From JAVBWI01 sp036677445 (lineage in GTDB: Bacteria; Bacillota; Clostridia; Christensenellales; CAG-138): a DNA stretch of 64,000 bases. The notes beneath the pieces are model-generated. The model saw only the letters and a program-made list of their open reading frames with translations, did no database searches and was not told the DNA's origin. A program made the position numbers and the translations under genes. Shown in pieces: positions 16,679 through 25,189 of this stretch. Location: assembly GCA_036677445.1 (NCBI GenBank), contig JAVBWI010000006.1:437931-501930 (forward strand). The letters run 5' to 3'. How positions within the stretch are numbered: position 1 is the stretch's first letter; each line of letters starts with the position of its first letter.

Positions 16679-17857
16679 TCAGGTCAGTTCGTTCTGCGCT
16701 TTCCATGCCGATTGCGCAAGCAGTACGGCGGCCGCAACCGGCGCTTGCTCATCCGCATGGAAAGCGGGGTTATGCAAGGCCTTGTATTCCCGTCCTTGTG
16801 TCCCGACGCCAAGGTAATAGAAAAATATCGGAGTACGCTTTGCGTACTCGGCAAAGTCCTCCGAGAGCATTTCAATGCCCGGCTCCACAATATTGCCTTC
16901 ACCAAAGGCCGCCATTGCGCTGTGCCATGCAATTTCCGTTAAAGCAGGATCGTTTACCAGCATAGGCACATGGGAAAGGAACTCCGTCCGAGCGCTGCAG
17001 CCGTAGGCCCCGGCGACGCCGCCTGCGATTTCCGCTATTCTTGCCGTCGCTACTTCACGGGCATGCTCGGAGCAGCTTCTCATGCTGCCCAGCATGGTAA
17101 GTTCATCCGGTACAATATTGTCAGCAGTGCCGGCGTGAATCGAACAAACAGACAAAACAATTGCTTCCTGCGGTTTAACATTCCTGCTGACAATGCTCTG
17201 CAGCGCGGAAACCACAGCCGCGCCCGCCACTATGGGATCAGCGGTATCCTGCGGCATGGAAGCGTGGCCTCCCGTACCTTGGATGCGGATGGAGAAACTA
17301 TCCTTGGCCGACATCAGGGCGCCTGCCCTGACGCCAACATGGCCGATTTGGATATCCGGACGCACATGCAGGCCGAACATGGCATGTATCTTCATTTGCT
17401 CAAACAGGCCCGATTCTATTACCCGGCCGGCGCCTTCTATCGTCTCTTCGGCAGGCTGAAATACAAACACCACGCTGCCGCGCATGCGGTCCTGACAGCG
17501 CTTGAGCAGCATCGCCGCGCCCAGCAGGCCCGCCGTATGCACGTCATGGCCACACGCATGCATCTTGCCCGCCTCCAAAGAGCTGTCTTCATCGCCGGTG
17601 CATTCCGTCACGGGCAGCGCGTCGATATCCGCGCGCAGCGCAATCACAGGCCCCGGACTGGCTCCGCGCAGCAGCCCTATAACGCCTGTTTCCAAGCCGA
17701 GTTCCAGTATTTCAATGCCGATGTTCATCAGCCAATTCCTGATATACCCTGTGGTCCTGTATTCCTGCATGCTTACTTCCGGGTGCATATGCAGGTCCGA
17801 TTTGATGGACTTTAGAATATCGCCGTATGTTTCCCTGCATTCTTGAATTTCGAACAT
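16679..17857 (-). CDS. M20-family metallo-amidohydrolase (N-acyl-amino acid deacylase type)
   Basis: 392 residues. The M20D/amidohydrolase pattern is complete: HMHPEVSMQE (23-32), RADIDALPV (75-83), MHACGHDVHTAG (99-110), FQPAEET near 132-138 with the general-base Glu, GLHV, and GTGGHASMP in the dimerisation domain. Relatives hydrolyse N-acetyl-diaminopimelate, hippurate or IAA-amino acids. GGGGAGGGTACT precedes ATG 17857. It is transcribed divergently from the second PIG-L gene and shares a promoter region with it. A deacylation role in the N-acyl sugar pathway is inferred from place; a general amino-acid deacylase is the alternative. Confidence 0.88.
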   Translation of the reverse strand: MFEIQECRETYGDILKSIKSDLHMHPEVSMQEYRTTGYIRNWLMNIGIEILELGLETGVIGLLRGASPGPVIALRADIDALPVTECTGDEDSSLEAGKMHACGHDVHTAGLLGAAMLLKRCQDRMRGSVVFVFQPAEETIEGAGRVIESGLFEQMKIHAMFGLHVRPDIQIGHVGVRAGALMSAKDSFSIRIQGTGGHASMPQDTADPIVAGAAVVSALQSIVSRNVKPQEAIVLSVCSIHAGTADNIVPDELTMLGSMRSCSEHAREVATARIAEIAGGVAGAYGCSARTEFLSHVPMLVNDPALTEIAWHSAMAAFGEGNIVEPGIEMLSEDFAEYAKRTPIFFYYLGVGTQGREYKALHNPAFHADEQAPVAAAVLLAQSAWKAQNELT

Positions 17858-17897
17858 AGTACCCTCCCCAAATCCTGGCGGTTGAATTTCGCCGCCT

Positions 17898-17912
17898 ACT
17901 AAATCGTTTAGT
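17898..17912. promoter_or_regulatory. Palindromic operator candidate
   Basis: ACTAAA-tcg-TTTAGT inverted repeat in the leader of the M20 gene, 40 bp upstream of its start. It shares its half site with the cluster at 9723-9743. Confidence 0.4.
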
Positions 17913-18032
17913 TTCCGGGATGCAAGCCGGTTCAGATTACGGCATGCTCTACGTGTTGTATATAATTCGCGGAAATACTCCTATTTTCGGTATAATTCTA
18001 CGTCCACACGCGTATGAAACCCGTATAAATAC

Positions 18033-18060
18033 AGTATAACACGATATACGCTATTGACAA
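18033..18060 (-). promoter_or_regulatory. SigA promoter of the M20 gene
   Basis: Minus-strand TTGTCA (18055-18060), 16-bp spacer, TATACT (18033-18038). Its -35 hexamer overlaps that of the opposite promoter by five base pairs. Confidence 0.65.
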
Positions 18061-18081
18061 ATACTAATTCCGTTTTATAAT
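18054..18081 (+). promoter_or_regulatory. SigA promoter of the second PIG-L gene
   Basis: TTGACA (18054-18059), 16-bp spacer, TATAAT (18076-18081). The spacer contains AAATACTAAT (18059-18068), the decamer also found at 9411-9420 in the main operon leader, suggesting a common repressor. Confidence 0.75.
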
Positions 18082-18116
18082 TATATAAAACAATTTAGTT
18101 TTGGGAGGATAAGCTT

Positions 18117-18821
18117 GTGAACATTCTTGCACTTGGCGCTCATCCCGACGATATTGAATTTCTTTGCGCGGGAACACTTCTGAAGTATAAAGACCAGGGA
18201 CATAAAATTTTTATCGCGCTAACCACAAGCGGAAACACCGGTTCCAACGCTATTGCCACCAAGGAAGAACTCGCAGCGACCCGTGAAAAAGAACAGTTGG
18301 AGGCCGCCAAGGCATACGACGCGGAAGTCCGTTTCCTTCGTTTTGACGATGAAGGGCTGCAGGATACACCGGAAACCCGCCGCGCGGTTCTTACGGCAAT
18401 CCGCTGGGCAAATCCGGATGTTATTTTGACCAATCCGCCATGGGATCCAAGCACCGATCACGGTATGACCGGCAAGCTTGTCACTGAAGTACTGTTATCT
18501 GTCGGCGGAAACCTGCACCCCGCCGATCTCCCCCCTATCGATAAGGCTCCTTCCGTATTCTTCTGGGATATCCCGGCGGGTATGGGTTTTGAACCCGGCG
18601 CATATGTGGATATTTCAGACTATATAGATCGGAAGATCGAAGCGCTAAAAAAGCATGAATGCCAGTTTGCCTGGATGAACACGTTCATGGTGGATGATTT
18701 TACAGACTATTGTAAGGTGCTGGCCAGATTCCGCGGCATTCAGTACGGCTGCAAATACGCAGAAGGGTTTATCGCCCATAAAATTCTCGGTTTCTGCGCG
18801 GATTACCGCCTGCTGCCGTAA
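18117..18821 (+). CDS. PIG-L/LmbE-family zinc deacetylase (2)
   Basis: 234 residues with AHPDD at 8-12 and the second zinc site DH in STDHG. It is a paralogue of the 8569 gene with similar length and N-terminus (MNILALGAHPDDIE against MNILAIGAHPDDIE). It starts with GTG, supported by GGGAGGATAAGCTT immediately upstream. It stands as a single gene, separated from the EamA gene by 233 bp with inverted repeats. Two separately promoted deacetylases suggest two acylated substrates or a two-step deacylation. Confidence 0.87.
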   Translation: MNILALGAHPDDIEFLCAGTLLKYKDQGHKIFIALTTSGNTGSNAIATKEELAATREKEQLEAAKAYDAEVRFLRFDDEGLQDTPETRRAVLTAIRWANPDVILTNPPWDPSTDHGMTGKLVTEVLLSVGGNLHPADLPPIDKAPSVFFWDIPAGMGFEPGAYVDISDYIDRKIEALKKHECQFAWMNTFMVDDFTDYCKVLARFRGIQYGCKYAEGFIAHKILGFCADYRLLP

Positions 18822-18900
18822 ATGCTTCTCTCCGCCTTCGCTCCGGAGTATTAGAGAAATTTCTAATCGTCATGACTTACCTCGCTGTTTGTGTATAGTT

Positions 18901-18949
18901 GAAAGTCGCGGCCGATAACGGCTCCTGCAGCCGCTCGGTCGCGACTTTC
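18901..18949. repeat. Large imperfect palindrome
   Basis: Outer arms GAAAGTCGCG / CGCGACTTTC, continued by GCCGA / TCGGT (one G-T pair), with an inner CGGCT-cctgc-AGCCG hairpin. It is flanked on both sides by GTATA. A smaller inverted repeat (ATTAGA / TCTAAT) lies just before it. No T-tract follows, so this is not a standard terminator. Confidence 0.55.
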
Positions 18950-19054
18950 GGTATAAAACACGCTACCCAGCTTTGCGCAAAGCCACAGCCACAATGGATT
19001 TATTGTATGCAAAAGTCCGCGCATACGCATTAGAAAGAACGGTAGGAGGCTCAT

Positions 19055-19924
19055 GTGAGTATTTCTCTGCTATTGGCCTTTGTCGCGCTGATCATGATCA
19101 CTGTCAATGACATAATCTATGGGCGTTTCTCAAGCAAAGCGGATATGGGCGGCATATTAAGCTTTTATGTCGTATCTTCCGCGGTTTCTTTTGTTTTCGT
19201 GTTTGTTGCATTTGAATGCAGGGCGATAGGCAGCACAAGCGCCTTTACGCTGCCGAATACAAAGGAGCTCTTGTACGGCTCCATATTTGGGGTTTTCGCC
19301 TCATTTGGATATATACTGTATTTTTTGAGCTTCTCCAACGCGGAGAGCATTTCCTCATCGGTAACAATATTCAGGCTGAATCTCGTTCCCAGCGTTATGC
19401 TTTCCATTCTTTTTCTGGGTGAGCAGCCCACGATTCCGGTATGCATCGCAATCGGCATTGGCGTATTGGCAATTTTGCTTATGCGCGAAAAGGATGGATC
19501 TAAGATACGGAACAAGAACTTACTTATGGCTTTGGGCGCCTGTTTTTCCGCCGCCTGCCTGAATGTATTGAATAAAGCGGCCATGAGCGGGGGCGGCGTC
19601 ACTTCCATTGGTCTTTTTTTGGTAAGAAGTACCGTCGTTGCTATATTTTCCGTATTGTTTTTTTTGATTTCCAAAAAGAAATTTTGCCCGGCAAAAAGGA
19701 TGATCAAATTAGCGATATTTTCCGGCATATTGATCTCTTCGGAAGTGATTATCGTGATGGAAGCGCTCAAAGACGGCCTGGTCAGCGTTATCATTCCCAT
19801 CACGCAGTTATCCTTTGTGTTTGTCACCATTTATTCCGCCGTTTTTGCGAAGCAGCATTTAACTTTTCGAAAAACTGCGGCCGTCATTGCCGCCGTTGCC
19901 GCCGTTCTTATTATTTCTATATAA
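19055..19924 (+). CDS. EamA/DMT-family membrane transporter
   Basis: 289 residues with ten predicted membrane segments in two EamA-like repeats, typical of drug/metabolite exporters. Start at GTG 19055 with AGGAGG six bases upstream. It converges stop-to-stop with the glycosyltransferase gene (11 bp between stops). The substrate is unknown; efflux of a pathway by-product is possible. Confidence 0.82.
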   Translation: MSISLLLAFVALIMITVNDIIYGRFSSKADMGGILSFYVVSSAVSFVFVFVAFECRAIGSTSAFTLPNTKELLYGSIFGVFASFGYILYFLSFSNAESISSSVTIFRLNLVPSVMLSILFLGEQPTIPVCIAIGIGVLAILLMREKDGSKIRNKNLLMALGACFSAACLNVLNKAAMSGGGVTSIGLFLVRSTVVAIFSVLFFLISKKKFCPAKRMIKLAIFSGILISSEVIIVMEALKDGLVSVIIPITQLSFVFVTIYSAVFAKQHLTFRKTAAVIAAVAAVLIISI

Positions 19925-19935
19925 ACAGGTCCGTA

Positions 19936-21276
19936 CTATTCCTGCCACCTTTGCGTGTAAGAGCAGCTTCCCGATCTTTCCGTTATGTTCCACTGATACC
20001 TGTGAAAAAAGTAGCTCAGCGTTCCCGAGATAATGAAAAATATGCTAAGGAATCGGTAGCTGATCAATTGGAAAGGAATAAACCAGCCTATTCGCATATA
20101 GTCCTTTCTTGAAAAATAGAACGCATTACGGGCTGCCAGCTTAACGGCGATGATGCTTTCGGCAACGCCTAAGAAAAAATCCGATACCGTAAAAATGAGA
20201 AATACTGCAGAAACACCCTTATGCAGTATAATTGTTAGCGGAATCAGAAATACAATCAACGAAGTCAGCGTACCGAGCATAAAGCCATCCAGCAGAAAGA
20301 ACATGGAAACGCCCATTCTGAATTTCCTGAACATCTTCCATCCGTGTTCAAACAGGCAATCAATAAATGCTTTTTGCCAGCGTATTCTTTGTTTTACAAG
20401 GCTTCTGAGTCCTTCGGGGCACTCGGTATAACAGATGCTATCAGGAACAAAGCACATTGCATCTAAATGGTTTATTGATTTTATATACTGATGGATTTTG
20501 AGTGTAATATCCATATCCTCGCCGACGGTCCTACGATATCCGTGGATCTTTATCAGCATTTCCCTTCTGAATGCGCCATAAGCGCCCGAAATTACTATCA
20601 TAGAACCGAAAATAGACTGTGTGAATTTGTGCATATAAAAAGCGACCATGTATTGAAGCACCTGATACCGGATTGTATTTTTTATTTTGAATGAAAGTGC
20701 CGTTTCCGAACCCTGGCAATTAATGCTTTGTATGATATGCACGGTGCCTCCTGCGGCAACGATATTCTCTTTTTGAAATACCTTGTTCATTATGCTGATC
20801 GCGTCGTACTTCAGCATGCAGTCGGCATCCAAAGTCACGATGATATCCTCACTGCAGCAAGAAATACCCGCGTTTAGTGCATCCGCTTTACCGCCGTTGA
20901 TTTTATCGATTACGTAAATGTTCGGATACCTAACAGATACGAATAACGAAAGAATTTCCTCATATTTGAGGCTCATATCTTTTCTGATTGTTGTTGGAGC
21001 GAGGTCTAAAAAGCTTTTTAATACATCCAATGTGCTATCACTGGAACCGTCATTAATGATGTATATTTTGCAATACGGGTAATTTTGAGCAATTAAAGAT
21101 TTAATGCAATTAATAATTACATTTTCTTCATTATAAGCAGGCACCAATATCGCAAAGTTGTTTTGGCGGGTTTCCTTATTGATTGTATACGGCTTCTTTC
21201 CTTTTAAAGGGAAATAAATATAGAGGAATTTAAAAACGAGATATATTATAAGCAATATCATTCCAAAATGAAACAT
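19936..21276 (-). CDS. Processive family 2 glycosyltransferase (polysaccharide synthase)
   Basis: 446-residue membrane enzyme of the cellulose/PNAG/hyaluronan synthase type. An N-terminal membrane helix is followed by a GT-A domain: AILVPAYNEE (42-51), INDGSSDST, the metal-binding LDADC, the acceptor-site GED in VGEDMDITLK, and the processivity motif QRIRW; several membrane helices follow at the C-terminus. It polymerises a nucleotide sugar and extrudes the chain. It starts 10 bp after the deacetylase-GH16 gene, with GAGG upstream, so both form one operon. The polymer is not identifiable from sequence. Confidence 0.85.
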   Translation of the reverse strand: MFHFGMILLIIYLVFKFLYIYFPLKGKKPYTINKETRQNNFAILVPAYNEENVIINCIKSLIAQNYPYCKIYIINDGSSDSTLDVLKSFLDLAPTTIRKDMSLKYEEILSLFVSVRYPNIYVIDKINGGKADALNAGISCCSEDIIVTLDADCMLKYDAISIMNKVFQKENIVAAGGTVHIIQSINCQGSETALSFKIKNTIRYQVLQYMVAFYMHKFTQSIFGSMIVISGAYGAFRREMLIKIHGYRRTVGEDMDITLKIHQYIKSINHLDAMCFVPDSICYTECPEGLRSLVKQRIRWQKAFIDCLFEHGWKMFRKFRMGVSMFFLLDGFMLGTLTSLIVFLIPLTIILHKGVSAVFLIFTVSDFFLGVAESIIAVKLAARNAFYFSRKDYMRIGWFIPFQLISYRFLSIFFIISGTLSYFFHRYQWNITERSGSCSYTQRWQE

Positions 21277-21286
21277 AATCCAAACC

Positions 21287-23329
21287 TCATGCTTCCGGAG
21301 TATAATATTTTATATAGTCGATGATCATAGTAACTGGGAATATTGTGGAACTATCAGGGTTGCCCGGCCAGTCTCCGCCAACCGCGGTATTCAAATAAAG
21401 AAACATTTTTTGGTTGGGAATTTCGCTGGTGACCGAGTATGTTTCAACGCCGTCAATCATCCATGTCAGGCATTCTTCGGACCATTGCAGCGTAAAAATG
21501 TGAAAGGCCCCGCTGAAGTCTTTTCCCTCGATGCTTGTAAAAAAGCGGTCCTGTCCTTGTGGGCCCAAATAATGATATACATGCCAGATATGATTTGGAT
21601 CGTTCCCTAAATACTCCATTATATCGATCTCAGGAAAGGAATCCCCAGATTGCGGCAGCATCCAAAATGCCGGGAATATGCCCTGGCCGCTGGGAAGTTT
21701 GGCCTTGATTTCTATCCGGCCGTACAGAAACAATCGCTTGTTTTCGGTTGTGACAGCGCCTGAATAATAGGTATCGTTTTCAAGGCTACTGACGAGTTGC
21801 AGACAACCATCCCCCACTTTCACATTTTCCGTGCGGTATGTCTGAAGCTCCCCATTTGCGAATGGTTCTTTGTTAATGATATTCCAATCGGTTTCATCAA
21901 GCTGTGTATCGTTAAAATTGCATTCCCATGCCAATGACCAACCGGAGCGGCCAGGCTGAGTCGGTATATCCATTTGGGCAGGTTCGGTTTTTAACACTTG
22001 ATCCGTATCCAATAGTTCCGATAATGTAACGACGTCGATCTCAGATCGCTTTCGATACAGGTAATCAGTAATTTTTTTAAAGTTTTGTATTTCATATTTT
22101 GTAAAAACATCCGAAGGGGACTCGACAGAATGGAAAACCAATACCAGCCAGAGGTCATTTTCTATGGCGTCATCAATCCATTGACGGACAATATCCGGGC
22201 TGGTGTCTGAAGTTACCTCCCTAAAACCGATATTGTATGGCTCCTGAATGGGCAGAGAATTGTAATGGTTTGTTTTCACGCGGGATGTCATCGCATATTT
22301 TGCGATGATATCGTCAACTTCATCATTCGTTGCGCAGTATGGGGGTACCATGTTCGCGCATGCCCTTGTATAGCCGTGCGAGAAAAGATAATTATAACCC
22401 GCGTATATATCCGCTTCCGCCTCTTCAGGTGTAATACTCGTCAGGTCCGTATGATAATATGTATGGTTAACCAAATCCCAACCGCAGCCGTATAAGGCGT
22501 CAAGTTCCACGTCGCTGCAGTACGACTCATATCCTACATGGGAACCGATGACCGACAATATTCCTTTAAATTTCCGTTCCTCCATAATGGGGAAAGCTTC
22601 GGTATAGACGGTTTCCCAGCCATCATCAAACCAGATGCTGCATACAGGATGCGCACCGTACGTGCTGATTTCACGCAGAGTAATTGTAGCCGCCGAGTTA
22701 TCAAACGAACTCAATGCAATCTTAATAATGCTGATCTTATCCCAGCTTGGTATGCCGGAGCCGATTGCAAAATCATTTTTATTGAGAGCGAAAACATTTG
22801 AGCCCTCGGATAAATATGGCATTATATCGCATTCATAATAGTTGAAATAGTTCAAGTCTTCCATTAGATATAGGGCCGCCCATTCAAGGTTTTGAGGATC
22901 GACTGCTTCGACATTTAGAAAGAGATACGTCTGAAGCGCTAAAAGGCTGTCGTACTTTCTGTACGCTTCCGCGGTATTACCTGTGCTTGATAAAGAAACA
23001 GCCCCGGAAACCTGCGCCAAACTCTCTGTGCCTTTCCAAAGGGACGGTTCAAGAGCATCGTCAATAATATGACGGTTGCTTGGCCGCTTTTGTAATGATA
23101 TATGGTCAATTCCTTCAAAGGCATAACGAAAATCCGCGGGGATATTCGCAGCGATGGAATGGTCGGACGCTTCATTGCGGGAAGTATCGCCGACATCGGA
23201 AGAAAGAACGGGATAGCCGGATGTTTCATCACGAAAAGCATTGTTCGCATCAGAAGAAAAAACGGAAATATAAAAGCAGGATAGAACCAATAAAATTAAT
23301 ATTTTTACCAGTTTGCTATGTTGTTTCAT
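21287..23329 (-). CDS. Secreted polysaccharide deacetylase-GH16 fusion
   Basis: 680 residues. An N-terminal membrane/signal segment (about 8-27) is followed by about 200 uncharacterised residues. A NodB-like carbohydrate esterase 4 domain follows, with IWFDDGW for the metal and base Asp, HTYYH for the two metal His, and a VPPY segment where the usual Arg is absent. A C-terminal GH16 beta-jelly-roll has the catalytic EIDIME at 567-572. The GH16 part resembles laminarinase/lichenase enzymes. Start at ATG 23329 with GGGAG upstream rather than the TTG at 23344. Fused deacetylation and endo-cleavage next to a polysaccharide synthase suggest editing or release of the polymer made by the partner. 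Confidence 0.85.
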   Translation of the reverse strand: MKQHSKLVKILILLVLSCFYISVFSSDANNAFRDETSGYPVLSSDVGDTSRNEASDHSIAANIPADFRYAFEGIDHISLQKRPSNRHIIDDALEPSLWKGTESLAQVSGAVSLSSTGNTAEAYRKYDSLLALQTYLFLNVEAVDPQNLEWAALYLMEDLNYFNYYECDIMPYLSEGSNVFALNKNDFAIGSGIPSWDKISIIKIALSSFDNSAATITLREISTYGAHPVCSIWFDDGWETVYTEAFPIMEERKFKGILSVIGSHVGYESYCSDVELDALYGCGWDLVNHTYYHTDLTSITPEEAEADIYAGYNYLFSHGYTRACANMVPPYCATNDEVDDIIAKYAMTSRVKTNHYNSLPIQEPYNIGFREVTSDTSPDIVRQWIDDAIENDLWLVLVFHSVESPSDVFTKYEIQNFKKITDYLYRKRSEIDVVTLSELLDTDQVLKTEPAQMDIPTQPGRSGWSLAWECNFNDTQLDETDWNIINKEPFANGELQTYRTENVKVGDGCLQLVSSLENDTYYSGAVTTENKRLFLYGRIEIKAKLPSGQGIFPAFWMLPQSGDSFPEIDIMEYLGNDPNHIWHVYHYLGPQGQDRFFTSIEGKDFSGAFHIFTLQWSEECLTWMIDGVETYSVTSEIPNQKMFLYLNTAVGGDWPGNPDSSTIFPVTMIIDYIKYYTPEA

Positions 23330-23496
23330 ACGCACAGCTCCCAAGAATATATAGCTATACTATGCTTGGGCCTGTGTTTTAGACTGATATGCAAAATATA
23401 GACAAAACAATTCAAAAAGCACCGGGGATTGCCTGATATGCGCTATGATGGTAAACCCATATCATAATATTCGCGCATGTTATAATCTGTTCAGGT

Positions 23497-23542
23497 AAAA
23501 CAAAAGCCCCGGAACCCCCCAAAATTAGGGTGCTCCAAGGCT
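23497..23542 (-). terminator. Rho-independent terminator after tRNA-Ser
   Basis: Imperfect stem (AGCC-TT-GGA...ACCC with GGGT-TCC-GGGGCT) followed on the minus strand by TTTTGTTTT, directly downstream of the tRNA 3' end. Confidence 0.75.
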
Positions 23543-23546
23543 CATG

Positions 23547-23638
23547 TGGCGGAGAGAGAGGGATTCGAACCCTCGGTGCCTTTAAGGGGCACACACGATT
23601 TCCAGTCGTGCGCCTTAGACCAGCTCAGCCATCTCTCC
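23547..23638 (-). tRNA. tRNA-Ser (anticodon GGA)
   Basis: A 92-nt class II tRNA on the minus strand. The acceptor stem GGAGAGA / TCTCTCC, D-arm, anticodon stem CACGA / TCGTG with loop CTGGAAA, a long variable arm as required for serine, T-loop GGTTCGAATCC and an encoded CCA are all visible. Reads UCC and UCU codons. Confidence 0.95.
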
Positions 23639-23817
23639 ACTGAATTGCTCTCGCGAACGCTTTCCTATCTTACAATAAAATGCGTTAAAATGCAAGTGCG
23701 AAATCGCCGTTGCTTTTACAGAAATCCGCCGTTGCTTTTACTGGCGTGTACGGGCGTTTTCGACAGATTGCTTTATTCGGATGTTCTCTTGTTTGTTTCG
23801 CCAAGAAATACCGCAGA
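23639..23817. repeat. Gene-poor stretch with a two-copy tandem repeat
   Basis: No credible gene between the tRNA and the dehydrogenase terminator. The 15-mer CGCCGTTGCTTTTAC (or GCCGTTGCTTTTAC in the first copy, preceded by AAATC) occurs twice in tandem at about 23701-23741. Confidence 0.5.
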
Positions 23818-23851
23818 ACAAAAAGTACCCTCCGGCGGGGAGACCGGAGGG
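23818..23851 (-). terminator. Terminator of the alcohol dehydrogenase gene
   Basis: 8-bp stem CCCTCCGG / CCGGAGGG with an 8-nt loop, followed on the minus strand by TACTTTTTGTT. A second small hairpin (CACTGG / CCAGTG) lies just upstream. Confidence 0.75.
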
Positions 23852-23978
23852 CGGCACTGGTGGTTGCTCCAGTGAATTGGGGGGGTGTCATCAGCGTTTC
23901 CTTTTGACAATATGAGTGTATATCAGTTTCATGAACCCCCCATGAACGTAAAGTGAACTTTTGGTGTTTGATTTTAGG

Positions 23979-25082
23979 CTATTGCATGTACGCCTGAAGC
24001 GCATCGCGGTAGATGGCCTCCACCTCTTCAAAGCGCACCGGATAGTCGATGTTGCGCGTGCTGTTCTGTTCCATGGTCTTTTCCGTGAAGCAGCGGAGCT
24101 GCGCGTCATTCAGCTGCAGGGAGAGCGGGAAATTGCGCTGCACATACGCCGTCAGCTCCTCCGCATCCATGCCCAGCGCGCCCAGCACGAGCGCAAGGCG
24201 ATCCGGCAGCACACGCTGTATGAAGCGCAGGTACCCCGGCAGCACGACGCAGTTGGCTTCCCCGTGCGCAAGGCCCATATAGTATGTCAGCGGGTAGCCC
24301 ATGCCGTGCATCAGCGTAGTGCCCGTATGCGTAATGGTCATACCGCCAAGCATGGAGACGACCATCAGTTCCTCGCGGATACCTTCCAGCTCGCCCCGCT
24401 CCAGCGCCCGCATGCAGGGGCCAAAGCGTCGCAGCGCTTCCAGATTCAGCGCGTCGGTGACGGGCGTCGCCTTTTTGGTGATGATGCTCTCCATGCAATG
24501 CGTACAGGCGTCCATTGCCGTGTGCAGCGTAACGCGTTGGGGCAGCGAGCGCGTATATTCAGGGTCCAGCAGCGCCGCGACAGGCATCGTCTTGGATAAG
24601 CTGCCAAAGGAACGCTTTGTTTCGATATCCTTGCGGGTCAATATCGACCACGGCGTCACTTCACTGCCCGTACCGCTGGTGGTGGGGATAGCAACGACAG
24701 GCAGCGCGGTGCGGTATGCGTTTTTGTAGAGATCTTCTGTGGATATATCCTCCACCGCAAACACGGCAACGGCTTTCGCTGCATCAAGCGGCGAGCCGCC
24801 GCCAATGCCCACCACAAAATCCGCGCCCGCGGCCCGCACGAACATCCCTACCTCCCGGCACTGTTCCACGGTAGGGTTGTTATCGATGCCTTCATAGGTT
24901 TCAAACGGTATCCCCTGCGTGCGAAGCACGTCCTCCACATCGCCAAGCGCGCCGCTCTCTCGGCCGGAATGTCTGCCCGTCACCACGAACGCACGTTTCC
25001 CTGCGATCCAATCCACCGCGTGCGCCTTTACGCAGTCCTTTCCAAAAAACGTGTTGGATTTTGACTTGAATGTGAATTCCAC
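23979..25082 (-). CDS. Iron-containing alcohol dehydrogenase
   Basis: 367 residues. The nucleotide-binding GGGSPLDAAKA and the iron ligands are visible: Asp and His in DACTHCME, His in LMHGMGYPL, and His in LAHGEAN. The family reduces aldehydes and ketones with NAD(P)H. I chose GTG 25082 because GGGAGG lies six bases upstream; the ATG seven codons earlier has no ribosome binding site and would place that Shine-Dalgarno sequence inside the gene. It is a single gene with its own terminator. Substrate unknown. Confidence 0.87.
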   Translation of the reverse strand: MEFTFKSKSNTFFGKDCVKAHAVDWIAGKRAFVVTGRHSGRESGALGDVEDVLRTQGIPFETYEGIDNNPTVEQCREVGMFVRAAGADFVVGIGGGSPLDAAKAVAVFAVEDISTEDLYKNAYRTALPVVAIPTTSGTGSEVTPWSILTRKDIETKRSFGSLSKTMPVAALLDPEYTRSLPQRVTLHTAMDACTHCMESIITKKATPVTDALNLEALRRFGPCMRALERGELEGIREELMVVSMLGGMTITHTGTTLMHGMGYPLTYYMGLAHGEANCVVLPGYLRFIQRVLPDRLALVLGALGMDAEELTAYVQRNFPLSLQLNDAQLRCFTEKTMEQNSTRNIDYPVRFEEVEAIYRDALQAYMQ

Positions 25083-25162
25083 TCTGTTCCTCCCGGTATA
25101 CATAAAAGATATTTGTTTTGGCTGTTTTCGTAAAAATTTTTAACATAAACTACAAAAATTGA

Positions 25163-25182
25163 GGAGCAAAGCAAATTGCTCC
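25163..25182. terminator. Bidirectional terminator
   Basis: 7-bp stem GGAGCAA / TTGCTCC with a 6-nt loop, followed by CCGTTTTTT on plus and TCAATTTTTG on minus, downstream of the lipoprotein gene. Confidence 0.65.
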
Positions 25183-25189
25183 CCGTTTT

